From: a bacterium
Lineage (GTDB): Bacteria; Actinomycetota; Acidimicrobiia; Spongiisociales; JAENVV01
Length of the DNA stretch: 36,991 nucleotides
Assembly: GCA_024639975.1 (NCBI GenBank)
Contig: JAHEFX010000011.1
Span: forward strand, 1 to 36,991
Reading direction: 5' to 3'
Part shown: positions 29,059 to 36,829 of the stretch, one piece after another
How the letters are laid out: the number at the start of each line of letters is the position of its first letter
How positions within the stretch are numbered: the first letter of the stretch is position 1
The notes under the pieces: generated by a model
Database searches by the model: none
What the model was told of the DNA's origin: nothing
The model's input: only the letters and a program-made list of their open reading frames with translations
Position numbers and translations under genes: made by a program

Positions 29059-30135
29059 TTGTCGGATGATCGTGCCGTCCTGAGTCGGCTCTCGTCGTTG
29101 GATCGGTTCCTGCCGCTTTGGATCGGTGCGGCGATGGCCGCCGGGCTCTTGTTGGGCACCTTCTTGCCCGGTCTGAACGACCTCTTGGATGCCGTCAAGA
29201 TCGGCAGTGTCTCGCTGCCGATCGCCATCGGATTGCTGGCGATGATGTACCCGGTCCTTGCGAAGGTCCGCTATTCGCAGATCGGTGAGGTGACCACCGA
29301 CCGCCGGCTCCTGTTCAGCTCCCTGTTCCTGAACTGGCTCCTGGGCCCACTGTTGATGTTCGCCCTGGCGTGGCTGATGCTCCCCGACCTCCCCGAGTAT
29401 CGAACCGGTCTGATCATCATCGGGTTGGCGCGCTGCATAGCCATGGTCCTCATCTGGAATGATCTGGCGTGCGGTGACAGGGAGGCCGCAGCCGTCCTTG
29501 TGGCGGTGAACTCGGTCTTCCAGATCGTCGCCTACTCGGTGCTCGGCTACTTCTACCTCGAACTCCTCCCGAGGTGGCTCGGGTTGGACACGGCGAGCCT
29601 CGACGTCTCGATGTGGGACATCGCCAAGATCGTCCTCGTCTTCTTGGGTATCCCACTCGTGGCCGGCTACCTCACGCGGCGATGGGGCGAACGAAGTCGC
29701 GGCGTGGAGTGGTACGAGTCCAAGTTCATGCCCAAGATCGCTCCGTGGGCGTTGTACGGGCTGCTGTTCACCATCGTCGTCCTGTTCGCCCTCCAGGGAG
29801 AGACCATCACCTCCCAACCGCTCGACGTGGCGCGCATCGCCCTGCCGCTGCTCACCTACTTCGGTTTGATGTGGTTGTTCTCGTTCGCCCTCGGGCTCCG
29901 ACTCGGGATGTCCTACGAGAAGAACGCCGCCATGAGCTTCACGGCTGCCAGCAACAACTTCGAGCTCGCCATCGCCGTGGCGATCGGGGTGTTCGGCGTC
30001 ACCTCCGGCCAAGCACTGGCCGGGGTCGTGGGGCCGCTCATCGAGGTTCCGGTCCTCGTCGGCCTCGTGTACGTCTCGCTGTGGGCGCGGCGACGCTTCT
30101 ACCCGACCTCTCCCGGTGCCGGCGAGCGACGATGA
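29059..30135 (+). CDS. ACR3 family arsenite efflux transporter
   Basis: VLAKVRYSQIGEV, LFLNWLLGPLLMFALAW, GLARCIAMVLIWNDLACGDRE, SFTAASNNFELAIAVAIGVFG; TTG start. Confidence 0.91.
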   Translation: MSDDRAVLSRLSSLDRFLPLWIGAAMAAGLLLGTFLPGLNDLLDAVKIGSVSLPIAIGLLAMMYPVLAKVRYSQIGEVTTDRRLLFSSLFLNWLLGPLLMFALAWLMLPDLPEYRTGLIIIGLARCIAMVLIWNDLACGDREAAAVLVAVNSVFQIVAYSVLGYFYLELLPRWLGLDTASLDVSMWDIAKIVLVFLGIPLVAGYLTRRWGERSRGVEWYESKFMPKIAPWALYGLLFTIVVLFALQGETITSQPLDVARIALPLLTYFGLMWLFSFALGLRLGMSYEKNAAMSFTAASNNFELAIAVAIGVFGVTSGQALAGVVGPLIEVPVLVGLVYVSLWARRRFYPTSPGAGERR

Positions 30136-30151
30136 TCGATCTCGGAGCGGC

Positions 30152-30763
30152 CTACTCGCGGACCATGAGGGCCAGCTGGTAGTGCCAGTCGATGTCCTTT
30201 TCGAAGTCGTCGCGTGACTCGAAGTCGAGGATCCTGAAGCGCGTCTCGTAGAGCTCGCGGATGTCGACATCCGATCGGAGGGCGTAGAAGCGCTTCGGCT
30301 CGTACCAGTCGTCCTCCCAGATGCCTTCGTCGGAGGTCTCGGCACCCCAGGTCCCGGCCCAGAAGAGGCCTCCCCGCCGGGTCACCCGGGCGATCTCGTC
30401 GAGCACAGCCGGGAGATCGGCCCCAGGAATGTGCATGAGACAGCTGGCGGCCCAAACGGCGTCGAACGAGGCATCCGGGAACGGCAGGTCGCCCATGTCC
30501 GCCACTTCGGCTCGCAACCCCTTCGCCCGACACAGCTCGATGTTGCCCGGTGAGAGGTCGGTGGTGGTCACGTTCAGACCTCGATCGGCGAACCAGCTCG
30601 AGGCGTAGCCGACGCCGGCGCCGACCTCGAGGAGTTCAGCGCCGGAGCCGAGCCGCTCGACGAGATCGGCTTGGGCGTCCCGGCGCCATTGCGGTTCACC
30701 CGCCTTCTCCCGGTCGTCGGCCCGGGCGTCATAGGCATCGGCGAGGTCTTGGCGCGGGTCCAT
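30152..30763 (-). CDS. Class I SAM-dependent methyltransferase
   Basis: ELLEVGAGVGYASSWFADRGLNVTTTDLSPGNIELCRAKG, DLPFPDASFDAVWAASCLMHIP. Confidence 0.88.
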   Translation of the reverse strand: MDPRQDLADAYDARADDREKAGEPQWRRDAQADLVERLGSGAELLEVGAGVGYASSWFADRGLNVTTTDLSPGNIELCRAKGLRAEVADMGDLPFPDASFDAVWAASCLMHIPGADLPAVLDEIARVTRRGGLFWAGTWGAETSDEGIWEDDWYEPKRFYALRSDVDIRELYETRFRILDFESRDDFEKDIDWHYQLALMVRE

Positions 30764-30780
30764 GTCCGTGAGGCTATTGG

Positions 30781-31389
30781 CTACCGGCCCCAGCAGTGGG
30801 CAGACGGGTACCAGTGGCCCCAGCCGCCGCCGTCATACACGAGGTATGCAGCTGTGCCGACGTTGGCGATCGGGTCGAAGACGTCGATGCCGGCGAAGCC
30901 GGCGCTGACGGATCGGTCCGGCCACATGGACGCAAGGTGCTGGAAGAGGCCAGACGCGGTCGAGCGCGGGTTCTTGGCATCGGGGTCGCCACGGCTCTCG
31001 CAGCCCATGACCCGGAGGGCCTTCTCGACGTGCCGCTCTTCGAAGAACACCTCGACCAACGGTCGCCAGTCCTCCACGGAGGTCGGATTGGCCGGGACGA
31101 GGCGCTCGAGACCCGTCTCGGCGAGGGGTCCACACACCGTGTCGGTGTCGGGCGGTGTGCAGCCGAACCACTCGGTGCGCGATTGGCCCACGCCCGGGTC
31201 CGGGACGGGGGGAACGATCGGACGGAGCGGCTCGGGGGCGGTCGGTTCGTCGGTGAACGGGAGCTCGAACGGGACCGGGCCGAATCGGTCGATGGTGCCG
31301 GTCTCGTCGACGGCGCTGCTGGCGCCCCCGGCGGTGAACAGCCCCATGACGAGGCTCAGTCCGAGCACGGTGGAGAGGAAAGGTCGCAT
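30781..31389 (-). CDS. Secreted lytic transglycosylase/lysozyme-like protein
   Basis: Signal peptide; VMGCESRGDPDAKNPRSTASGLFQHLASMWPDRS...FDPIANVGTAAYLVYDGGGWGHW, SLT-like catalytic E and repeats. Confidence 0.83.
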   Translation of the reverse strand: MRPFLSTVLGLSLVMGLFTAGGASSAVDETGTIDRFGPVPFELPFTDEPTAPEPLRPIVPPVPDPGVGQSRTEWFGCTPPDTDTVCGPLAETGLERLVPANPTSVEDWRPLVEVFFEERHVEKALRVMGCESRGDPDAKNPRSTASGLFQHLASMWPDRSVSAGFAGIDVFDPIANVGTAAYLVYDGGGWGHWYPSAHCWGR

Positions 31390-31399
31390 GGGTACCTCC

Positions 31400-31429
31400 A
31401 GCCCCGGGACCAAGGGTCCGCTCGGGGCT
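31400..31429 (-). promoter_or_regulatory. Stem-loop abutting the Shine-Dalgarno of the lytic enzyme gene
   Basis: Minus strand AGCCCCG-AGC-GGACC-CTT-GGTCC-CGGGGCT immediately followed by GGAGG-TACCC-ATG. Confidence 0.5.
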
Positions 31430-31465
31430 CGGGAAGAGTGCCGGGACGGTCCCGGACACGACGAA

Positions 31466-31485
31466 GCGCAGGCTTCCGCCTGCGC
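31466..31485 (-). terminator. Candidate intrinsic terminator or structured leader hairpin after the zinc-ribbon gene
   Basis: Perfect 8-bp stem GCGCAGGC-GGAA-GCCTGCGC followed by TTCGTCGTGT on the minus strand. Confidence 0.55.
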
Positions 31486-31534
31486 CGTCAGGAGGAGGTT
31501 AGGGGTGGTTTTCGCGTAGTTGCCCCAGCTGGCG

Positions 31535-32452
31535 TCAGCCGGCCGGGGTGCCGTACACGGTGATCTCCGCGATCGACAGGTCCTCGAACCCCGGCTGGAC
31601 GTCCTCGCCCTCGCCGATCGACTCGCTGGGGAAGGTGGAGACGATCTCGATGGTGAGCGACACGCTGCCCTGGGTGCGGAAGTCGATCGGCGTCAAGGGT
31701 CCTGGGAGGTCGTCGAGCGTCTTCGAGAAGGGCGTGGAGACATCCGAGGTCGAAAGACGGACGGCCCGGGGCCGGTAGTTCCGACGGAATCGCTCGCCCT
31801 CGGCCAGGTTCTCGATGACAACGAAGGAGATGGCGGTGGGGTTCACGAACTCCATCGTGATGGTGAGTGTCTCGCCCGCAGCGGGGACCGGGGCATTCCA
31901 GTCGGCCTCGGTGCCGTCGATGAGGTTGCCGCATGGATGAGCCGTGGGGTACTCGGCCGAGCAGGTGACATCATTGATCACCACTTCGGCCGAGGCGGGC
32001 ACGGTCGTCGAGGTCAGGGTCGTATCGGTGACCTCAGGTGTGTCCTCGCCGCGCAGGGCGTTGACGACGAAGGCGATGACGACCACGGCGACCAGCAGCC
32101 CGCCTGCGATCAGGGCGGTTCGCATCGCCGCAGTGGTCTGGATCATCGGTTGGGGCGCGACCGGGAGCTGGCCGGTCTGGAGGCGGGCGCCGCACTGCTC
32201 GCAGTGGCGGTTGTTGGGCGGGTTGTCGGTGCCACACAGCGGGCAGCGAGTCGACTGGGCCTCCTGCGCGGACGCGTAGGAGGCCGGCGGGGCGGTGGTG
32301 GCCTCGTCGTCCATCGACTCGGCCGAGAGGCCGAATTCCTCCGACTCGACGCCGCCCTCGATACCGAGCCATTCCCCACAGGTGGGGCAGAACTCCTCAC
32401 CTTGGGTGACGAGTCCGGCGCAGCTGGGGCAGGTGCGGTCGGTGTTGGCCAT
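31535..32452 (-). CDS. Zinc-ribbon membrane protein with C-terminal extracytoplasmic beta domain
   Basis: CPSC..FCPTCG, CPLCG..HCEQCG zinc ribbons; single TM ALIAGGLLVAVVVIAFVVNAL; C-terminal discoidin-like region. Confidence 0.8.
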   Translation of the reverse strand: MANTDRTCPSCAGLVTQGEEFCPTCGEWLGIEGGVESEEFGLSAESMDDEATTAPPASYASAQEAQSTRCPLCGTDNPPNNRHCEQCGARLQTGQLPVAPQPMIQTTAAMRTALIAGGLLVAVVVIAFVVNALRGEDTPEVTDTTLTSTTVPASAEVVINDVTCSAEYPTAHPCGNLIDGTEADWNAPVPAAGETLTITMEFVNPTAISFVVIENLAEGERFRRNYRPRAVRLSTSDVSTPFSKTLDDLPGPLTPIDFRTQGSVSLTIEIVSTFPSESIGEGEDVQPGFEDLSIAEITVYGTPAG

Positions 32453-32497
32453 CCGGCGGTATTGTGGCACGACGCCGGCTATCCGCTGGTCTATCCC

Positions 32498-32644
32498 ATG
32501 ATCTGGCTGCTACTGACGATTCGACCCACCGAAGAGTGGACTCCACTGGCCATCGGGCTCTCGCTCGGCCTGCTCGTGGTCGCCGTGCTGGCGCTCGGTT
32601 GGCTGCTTTCCGTCACAACCGCCAAATACGATCAGGAGCCATGA
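32498..32644 (+). CDS. Small (48 aa) predicted single-pass membrane protein upstream of radA
   Basis: ATG ORF MIWLLLTIRPTEEWTPLAIGLSLGLLVVAVLALGWLLSVTTAKYDQEP whose TGA overlaps the radA ATG (ATGA). Confidence 0.5.
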   Translation: MIWLLLTIRPTEEWTPLAIGLSLGLLVVAVLALGWLLSVTTAKYDQEP

Positions 32645-33933
32645 GCTACCGATGCGGTGAGTGCAGCTTCACGTCCCCGAAGTGGATGGGGTTCTGCCCA
32701 CGCTGTCAGGGTGGACCGCTGGAAGAGGTTGCCGAGTCGACTGTGCCCAAGCAGTCGGGCCCCGCGCCTGTCACGACCCTCCTGAGCGAGACCAGCGAGA
32801 GCGGTGCCCCGCGTACCTCGTCGGGTATCGAGGAGTTCGATCGGGTACTCGGTGGCGGGTTCGTGGCCGGTTCCGTCGTCCTGCTCGGCGGCGAGCCGGG
32901 CGTCGGCAAGTCCTCGTTGCTCCTCCAGGTGGCGGGTCGCATAGGGGCGGCCGGGCGGAAGGTGCTGGTGGCCACGGCCGAGGAGTCCGCCGAGCAGGTC
33001 GCACTGCGGGCGCGCCGCCTCGGCGTCGGCGATGGCGAGGTCCACCTGCTCGCGCACGATGACATCGGCTCGATCATCGCCGCCGCGTCCGAGCTCGAGC
33101 CCGACCTGCTGATCGTCGATTCGATCCAGACGGTGCGAGCCGACGACCTCGGTAGTGCTGCGGGCTCGGTGGGTCAGGTCCGGGAGGCCTCGTCGCGGGT
33201 CATCCGGTTCGCCAAGGAGCGATCGATCTCGACCGTCCTCATCGGGCACGTCACGAAGGACGGCGGGATCGCCGGTCCCCGCATGCTCGAGCACATGGTT
33301 GACGTCGTGCTCTACCTCGAAGGCGAGTCGGATCGAGGCCTTCGCGTGCTCAGCGGGTTGAAGAACCGATTCGGTACCACCCACGTCTCCGGCCTCTTCG
33401 AGATGGGTCACGAAGGGCTCACGGCGATCGTCGACCCCTCGACGGCGTTCGTGACCGGTCGTCGATCCGACGCACCCGGCTCGATCGTCTTCCCGGCGAT
33501 CCAGGGCCGCCGCACGATCCTCGTCGAGATCCAGGCCCTCGTCGGCGCGGCGAACGGGACCCCCAACCAACGGCGAAGTGTCCGCGGCGTCGAGAGCTCG
33601 CGCGTCCACCAGATCCTGGCGGTGCTCCAGCGGCACGCCGGGCTGGCGTTCTGGGACCGTGAGGTCTATGTCGCAGTCACCGGTGGCGTCACGATCGCCG
33701 AGCCGGAGGCCGACCTCCCCATCGCCGTCGCCTTGGCCTCTTCCTTGCTGGATCGGCCGATCGGCGACGTGGCGACCTGGGGCGAGGTCGGGCTCACCGG
33801 TGAGGTGCGCGCGATGTCGCAGTCGGCGCGTCGGGCCGAGGAGTCCCATCGACTGGGGCTCCGGCCGGTCGCACCCGCCGAGCCGACGCCGATTCCCAAG
33901 ACACTGGCCGACCTCGGTCTCCTGCGCGCCTAG
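32641..33933 (+). CDS. radA: DNA repair protein RadA
   Basis: N-terminal CGECSFTSPKWMGFCPRC zinc finger, GGEPGVGKSSLLLQ, KNRFG motif, C-terminal Lon-like domain. Confidence 0.96.
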   Translation: MSYRCGECSFTSPKWMGFCPRCQGGPLEEVAESTVPKQSGPAPVTTLLSETSESGAPRTSSGIEEFDRVLGGGFVAGSVVLLGGEPGVGKSSLLLQVAGRIGAAGRKVLVATAEESAEQVALRARRLGVGDGEVHLLAHDDIGSIIAAASELEPDLLIVDSIQTVRADDLGSAAGSVGQVREASSRVIRFAKERSISTVLIGHVTKDGGIAGPRMLEHMVDVVLYLEGESDRGLRVLSGLKNRFGTTHVSGLFEMGHEGLTAIVDPSTAFVTGRRSDAPGSIVFPAIQGRRTILVEIQALVGAANGTPNQRRSVRGVESSRVHQILAVLQRHAGLAFWDREVYVAVTGGVTIAEPEADLPIAVALASSLLDRPIGDVATWGEVGLTGEVRAMSQSARRAEESHRLGLRPVAPAEPTPIPKTLADLGLLRA

Positions 33934-33949
33934 CGAGCGGCGCCGTCGC

Positions 33950-33964
33950 TAGCCTGCGGATCGA
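33950..33964 (+). promoter_or_regulatory. Putative leaderless promoter -10 (TAGCCT, 8 nt from disA ATG)
   Basis: TAGCCT-gcggatcg-ATG read directly. Confidence 0.4.
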
Positions 33965-35025
33965 TGTCCGAGGGCCCCGCCACGTTGCATTCGATCCTCC
34001 AGCGACTCGCCCCCGGCAGTCCGCTCCGACTCGCCATGGAACGGGTCGTGCAACAGAGCGACGGGGCCATCGTCGTGGTCGGCTACGACCGGGATGTCGA
34101 GTCGCTCTGCTCGGGCGGATTCGACCTCGACGGCTCGGGGTTCACCGTTGCCCGTTTGGCCGAGCTGGCAAAGATGGATGGCGCGATCATCCTCGACGAG
34201 AAGGCCGAGTGGATCCTCAAGGCCAACGTCCACCTCCTCCCCGACGCTCGCATCCCCACGACCGAGACCGGCAGTCGCCATCGCACCGCCGAGCGCGTCG
34301 CCGTCCAGACCGGCAGGCCGGTCATCACCGTCTCGGAACGACGCGGCACGGTCTCGGTCTTCCATGCGGGCGGGCTCCGCGAGCTCGAGCGCCCGTCCGA
34401 GCTGGTCGACCGGGTCAACACCTTCCTCCACACGCTCGAACGCTTCCGGCGGCGCCTGGATGACGCCGTCGCCCGGCTCGATCGCATGGAGGTGGCCGGT
34501 CTCGGCACCACGCGCCACGTGCTGGCCGTCGTCCAGCGAGCCGAGCTCGTGCTCCGAATCGCCGACCAGGTCGAGGCCGATGCCGTCGGGCTCGGCGGCA
34601 GTGCCGAGCTGATCGACCTCCAGATCGCCGACCTGTCCACCGGCGCCGCGGTGATCTCGAACCTCGTCTGCCGGGACTACCTCCCGTCGGACGATGAAGA
34701 AACGATCAAGGCCGCTTCGGCGGCCGTGGCCGCTTTGGGTCCGGCCGAGCTCGCAGACCCCTTTGCCCTCAGCGCTGCGCTGGGTCTCGACCACCCCGAC
34801 GCCGAGACCGAACCGCGGGGGATCCGCCTGCTCGCAGGGGTGCCTCGTCTGCCGGCCCAGTTGCAGGAGGCGATGCTCGACCATTTCGGCTCCTTCGACC
34901 GGTTGATGGCGGCGTCGGTGGCCCGACTGGAGGAAGTCGAGGGCATCGGCCAGACTCGAGCCGTCCGTATCCGCCGCTACTTCGACCGCTGGGTCGAGGC
35001 TGCAGGTTGGGTCTCGGAAGACTGA
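33964..35025 (+). CDS. disA: DNA integrity scanning diadenylate cyclase DisA
   Basis: DGAIILDE, TGSRHRTAERVAVQTGRPVITVSE (DGA/RHR motifs), C-terminal HhH region EEVEGIGQTRAVRIR; follows radA. Confidence 0.96.
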   Translation: MSEGPATLHSILQRLAPGSPLRLAMERVVQQSDGAIVVVGYDRDVESLCSGGFDLDGSGFTVARLAELAKMDGAIILDEKAEWILKANVHLLPDARIPTTETGSRHRTAERVAVQTGRPVITVSERRGTVSVFHAGGLRELERPSELVDRVNTFLHTLERFRRRLDDAVARLDRMEVAGLGTTRHVLAVVQRAELVLRIADQVEADAVGLGGSAELIDLQIADLSTGAAVISNLVCRDYLPSDDEETIKAASAAVAALGPAELADPFALSAALGLDHPDAETEPRGIRLLAGVPRLPAQLQEAMLDHFGSFDRLMAASVARLEEVEGIGQTRAVRIRRYFDRWVEAAGWVSED

Positions 35026-35073
35026 GCCCAGTCGACCGGTAGACTCGCCCGTCCCGATTCCCCCGGAAGGTCC

Positions 35074-35583
35074 ATGGCCAAGAAGAAAGAGTTCGAGGTC
35101 GGCGACAAGGTCGTCCACCCGCACCACGGCGCAGCGACGATCGAGCGGCGGGTCAACAAGAACGTCGCCGGCGAGCGGCACGAGTACTTCGAGCTGGAAA
35201 TCGCCACAGAGCAGCTCACCGTTTCGGTGCCCGTGGCGAGCATCGGCGAGACGATTCGTCCAGTCATCTCCAAGACCGCTGCCCAGAAGGTGTTCAAGAC
35301 CTTTCGCAGCGAACCCCAGGAGGCTGGGTCCAACTGGTCCCGCTGGTACAAGGTGCTCAACGAGAAGATGACGTCCGGCGACATCTACCAGGTCGCGGAG
35401 GTCGTTCGCGACCTCACCTTCGCCCAGCAGACCAAGGGCATCTCCCCGGCGCTCAAGCGCATGCTGTCGAAAGCTCGCATCACCCTCTCTTCAGAGCTTC
35501 AGTTCGCCCTGAATCTTGACGAAGAAGAGGTTGTGAAGAAGATCGACCGGGCCCTGCCCACGGTCGAGGCTTCAGAGGAGTAG
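35074..35583 (+). CDS. carD: CarD family transcriptional regulator
   Basis: FEVGDKVVHPHHGAATIERR, YFELEIATEQLTVSVPVASI, SNWSRWYKVLNEKMTSGDIYQVAEVVRDL. Confidence 0.94.
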   Translation: MAKKKEFEVGDKVVHPHHGAATIERRVNKNVAGERHEYFELEIATEQLTVSVPVASIGETIRPVISKTAAQKVFKTFRSEPQEAGSNWSRWYKVLNEKMTSGDIYQVAEVVRDLTFAQQTKGISPALKRMLSKARITLSSELQFALNLDEEEVVKKIDRALPTVEASEE

Positions 35584-35604
35584 CCGACAGACAGAGGAGT
35601 CCGC

Positions 35605-36648
35605 GTGCACGTTGAGGTCATTCGCTTCACCGTCACGCTCCTCGCCACGGCTCTCGGCTATCGCATCGGAATCGGTGCCGAGTTCCTCGATGCCGACCTG
35701 GCCCGACTGCTCGGCGCCGTCCTCGGTGCCGGCGTCGGCTACGTGGCCGGTGGTTGGATCGGTCGGTCCTTCAGTCGGCGGGTCGATTCGCTCGCCAGCA
35801 CCGTCGCCCGCCGTTCCACGGGTCCGGAGCTGCTCTCGGGCATCATCGGCGGCGTCATGGGAATGCTGGTCGGGGTCGCCGTCGGCATCCCGCTGCTTGT
35901 TTCGTTCGACCTGCCAGTGGCCGTCACCGCCTACCTCCTGGTCATCGCACTCGCGGGAACGGCCGGTGCCATCGTCGTTTCGGCAAATGCCGTGCGCCTC
36001 CTCGGCGCTCTCGGCCTCCGACCGACCGGTGCCATCGTCGCCCGCCGTCTCGACGCAACCGAGACGGCCTACCTGATCGACTCCTCGGCGGCGATCGACG
36101 GCCGAATCCTCGACATGTTCCGCACCCACCTGCTCTCGGGCAAGGTGTGGGTGCCGACATTCGTCCTCGACGAGATGCAGGGTCTCGCCGACGCGGCGGA
36201 CAAGGGCATCCGACGTCGTGGGCGCCGGGGTCTCGACGTGACCACGGCCCTCCGCTCCATCACGGATGTGGACGTCCTCGACGAGACGGTGCCCGAGGTG
36301 GACGATGTCGACGCCAAGCTCGTGGTGCTCGCCGCCCGCACCGGGGCCAACCTGGTGACCACCGATCGGAACCTCGCCCAGAACGCAGAGGTGCGTGGCA
36401 TCCGCGTGGTCAACCCGGCGGTCGTTGCCGAGGACCTCCGCCGGTCGATCAGTACCGGAGAGAGGTTCCGCCTACCCCTGTCCAAGGCGGGGACCCAGCC
36501 GGGGCAGGGCGTCGGCTACCTGGATGACGGCACGATGGTCGTCGTCGAAGGGGCCGCCGATCGCGTGGGCGAGGAGCTCGACGTGGAGATCACGTCGACC
36601 ACGAAGTCGGCCGTCGGCCAACTCCTGTTCGCCAAGCCGGTGGCCTAG
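35605..36648 (+). CDS. PIN/TRAM domain protein (membrane-anchored)
   Basis: N-terminal TMs, PIN YLIDSSAAIDGRILDMF...VPTFVLDEMQGLADAADKGIRRRGRRGLDV...TGANLVTTDRNLAQNAEVRGI, TRAM GQGVGYLDDGTMVVVEGA. Confidence 0.93.
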   Translation: MHVEVIRFTVTLLATALGYRIGIGAEFLDADLARLLGAVLGAGVGYVAGGWIGRSFSRRVDSLASTVARRSTGPELLSGIIGGVMGMLVGVAVGIPLLVSFDLPVAVTAYLLVIALAGTAGAIVVSANAVRLLGALGLRPTGAIVARRLDATETAYLIDSSAAIDGRILDMFRTHLLSGKVWVPTFVLDEMQGLADAADKGIRRRGRRGLDVTTALRSITDVDVLDETVPEVDDVDAKLVVLAARTGANLVTTDRNLAQNAEVRGIRVVNPAVVAEDLRRSISTGERFRLPLSKAGTQPGQGVGYLDDGTMVVVEGAADRVGEELDVEITSTTKSAVGQLLFAKPVA

Positions 36649-36788
36649 GCCACGAGAGAGATCTCCCCGCAGGGGGATGGGCCCCTCGAGGAGCGACAGC
36701 GACGAGATGGGAGGGGGGTGCCGAGGTCGTGTCCCAGCGATCTGACTGAAGTGTTCCTGCCCGGCCCCTTTGGGTCTGTTGGAGCCGA

Positions 36789-36822
36789 CCTGTCGGAGCG
36801 ACAGGCCGGGTCGCCGTAGGCT
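36789..36822 (+). promoter_or_regulatory. Palindrome plus -10-like hexamer upstream of ispD
   Basis: CCTGTCG-GAG-CGACAGG (36789-36805), TAGGCT (36817-36822), 7 nt to ATG. Confidence 0.45.
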
Positions 36823-36829
36823 GCCCTCC

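Noticed and set aside
28798-30345. 515-aa minus-strand ORF antisense to ACR3
   Set aside because: Antisense shadow of a convincing ACR3 gene; low-complexity charged product.
31389-31534. c-di-AMP (ydaO/yuaA) riboswitch
   Set aside because: Expected blocks such as GGGGTGAAT and CCGACAGCTAAC were not found by eye on the minus strand; only generic hairpins are supported.
32632-35181. Long minus-strand ORFs (405 and 410 aa) antisense to radA and disA
   Set aside because: RadA and DisA are unmistakable on the plus strand; the opposite frames are compositional artefacts.
36658-36672. Shared 12-mer GAGAGATCTCCC between the helicase leader and the PIN/TRAM downstream region
   Set aside because: A 12-mer match in a 37-kb GC-rich window is expected by chance; not treated as a common regulatory motif.
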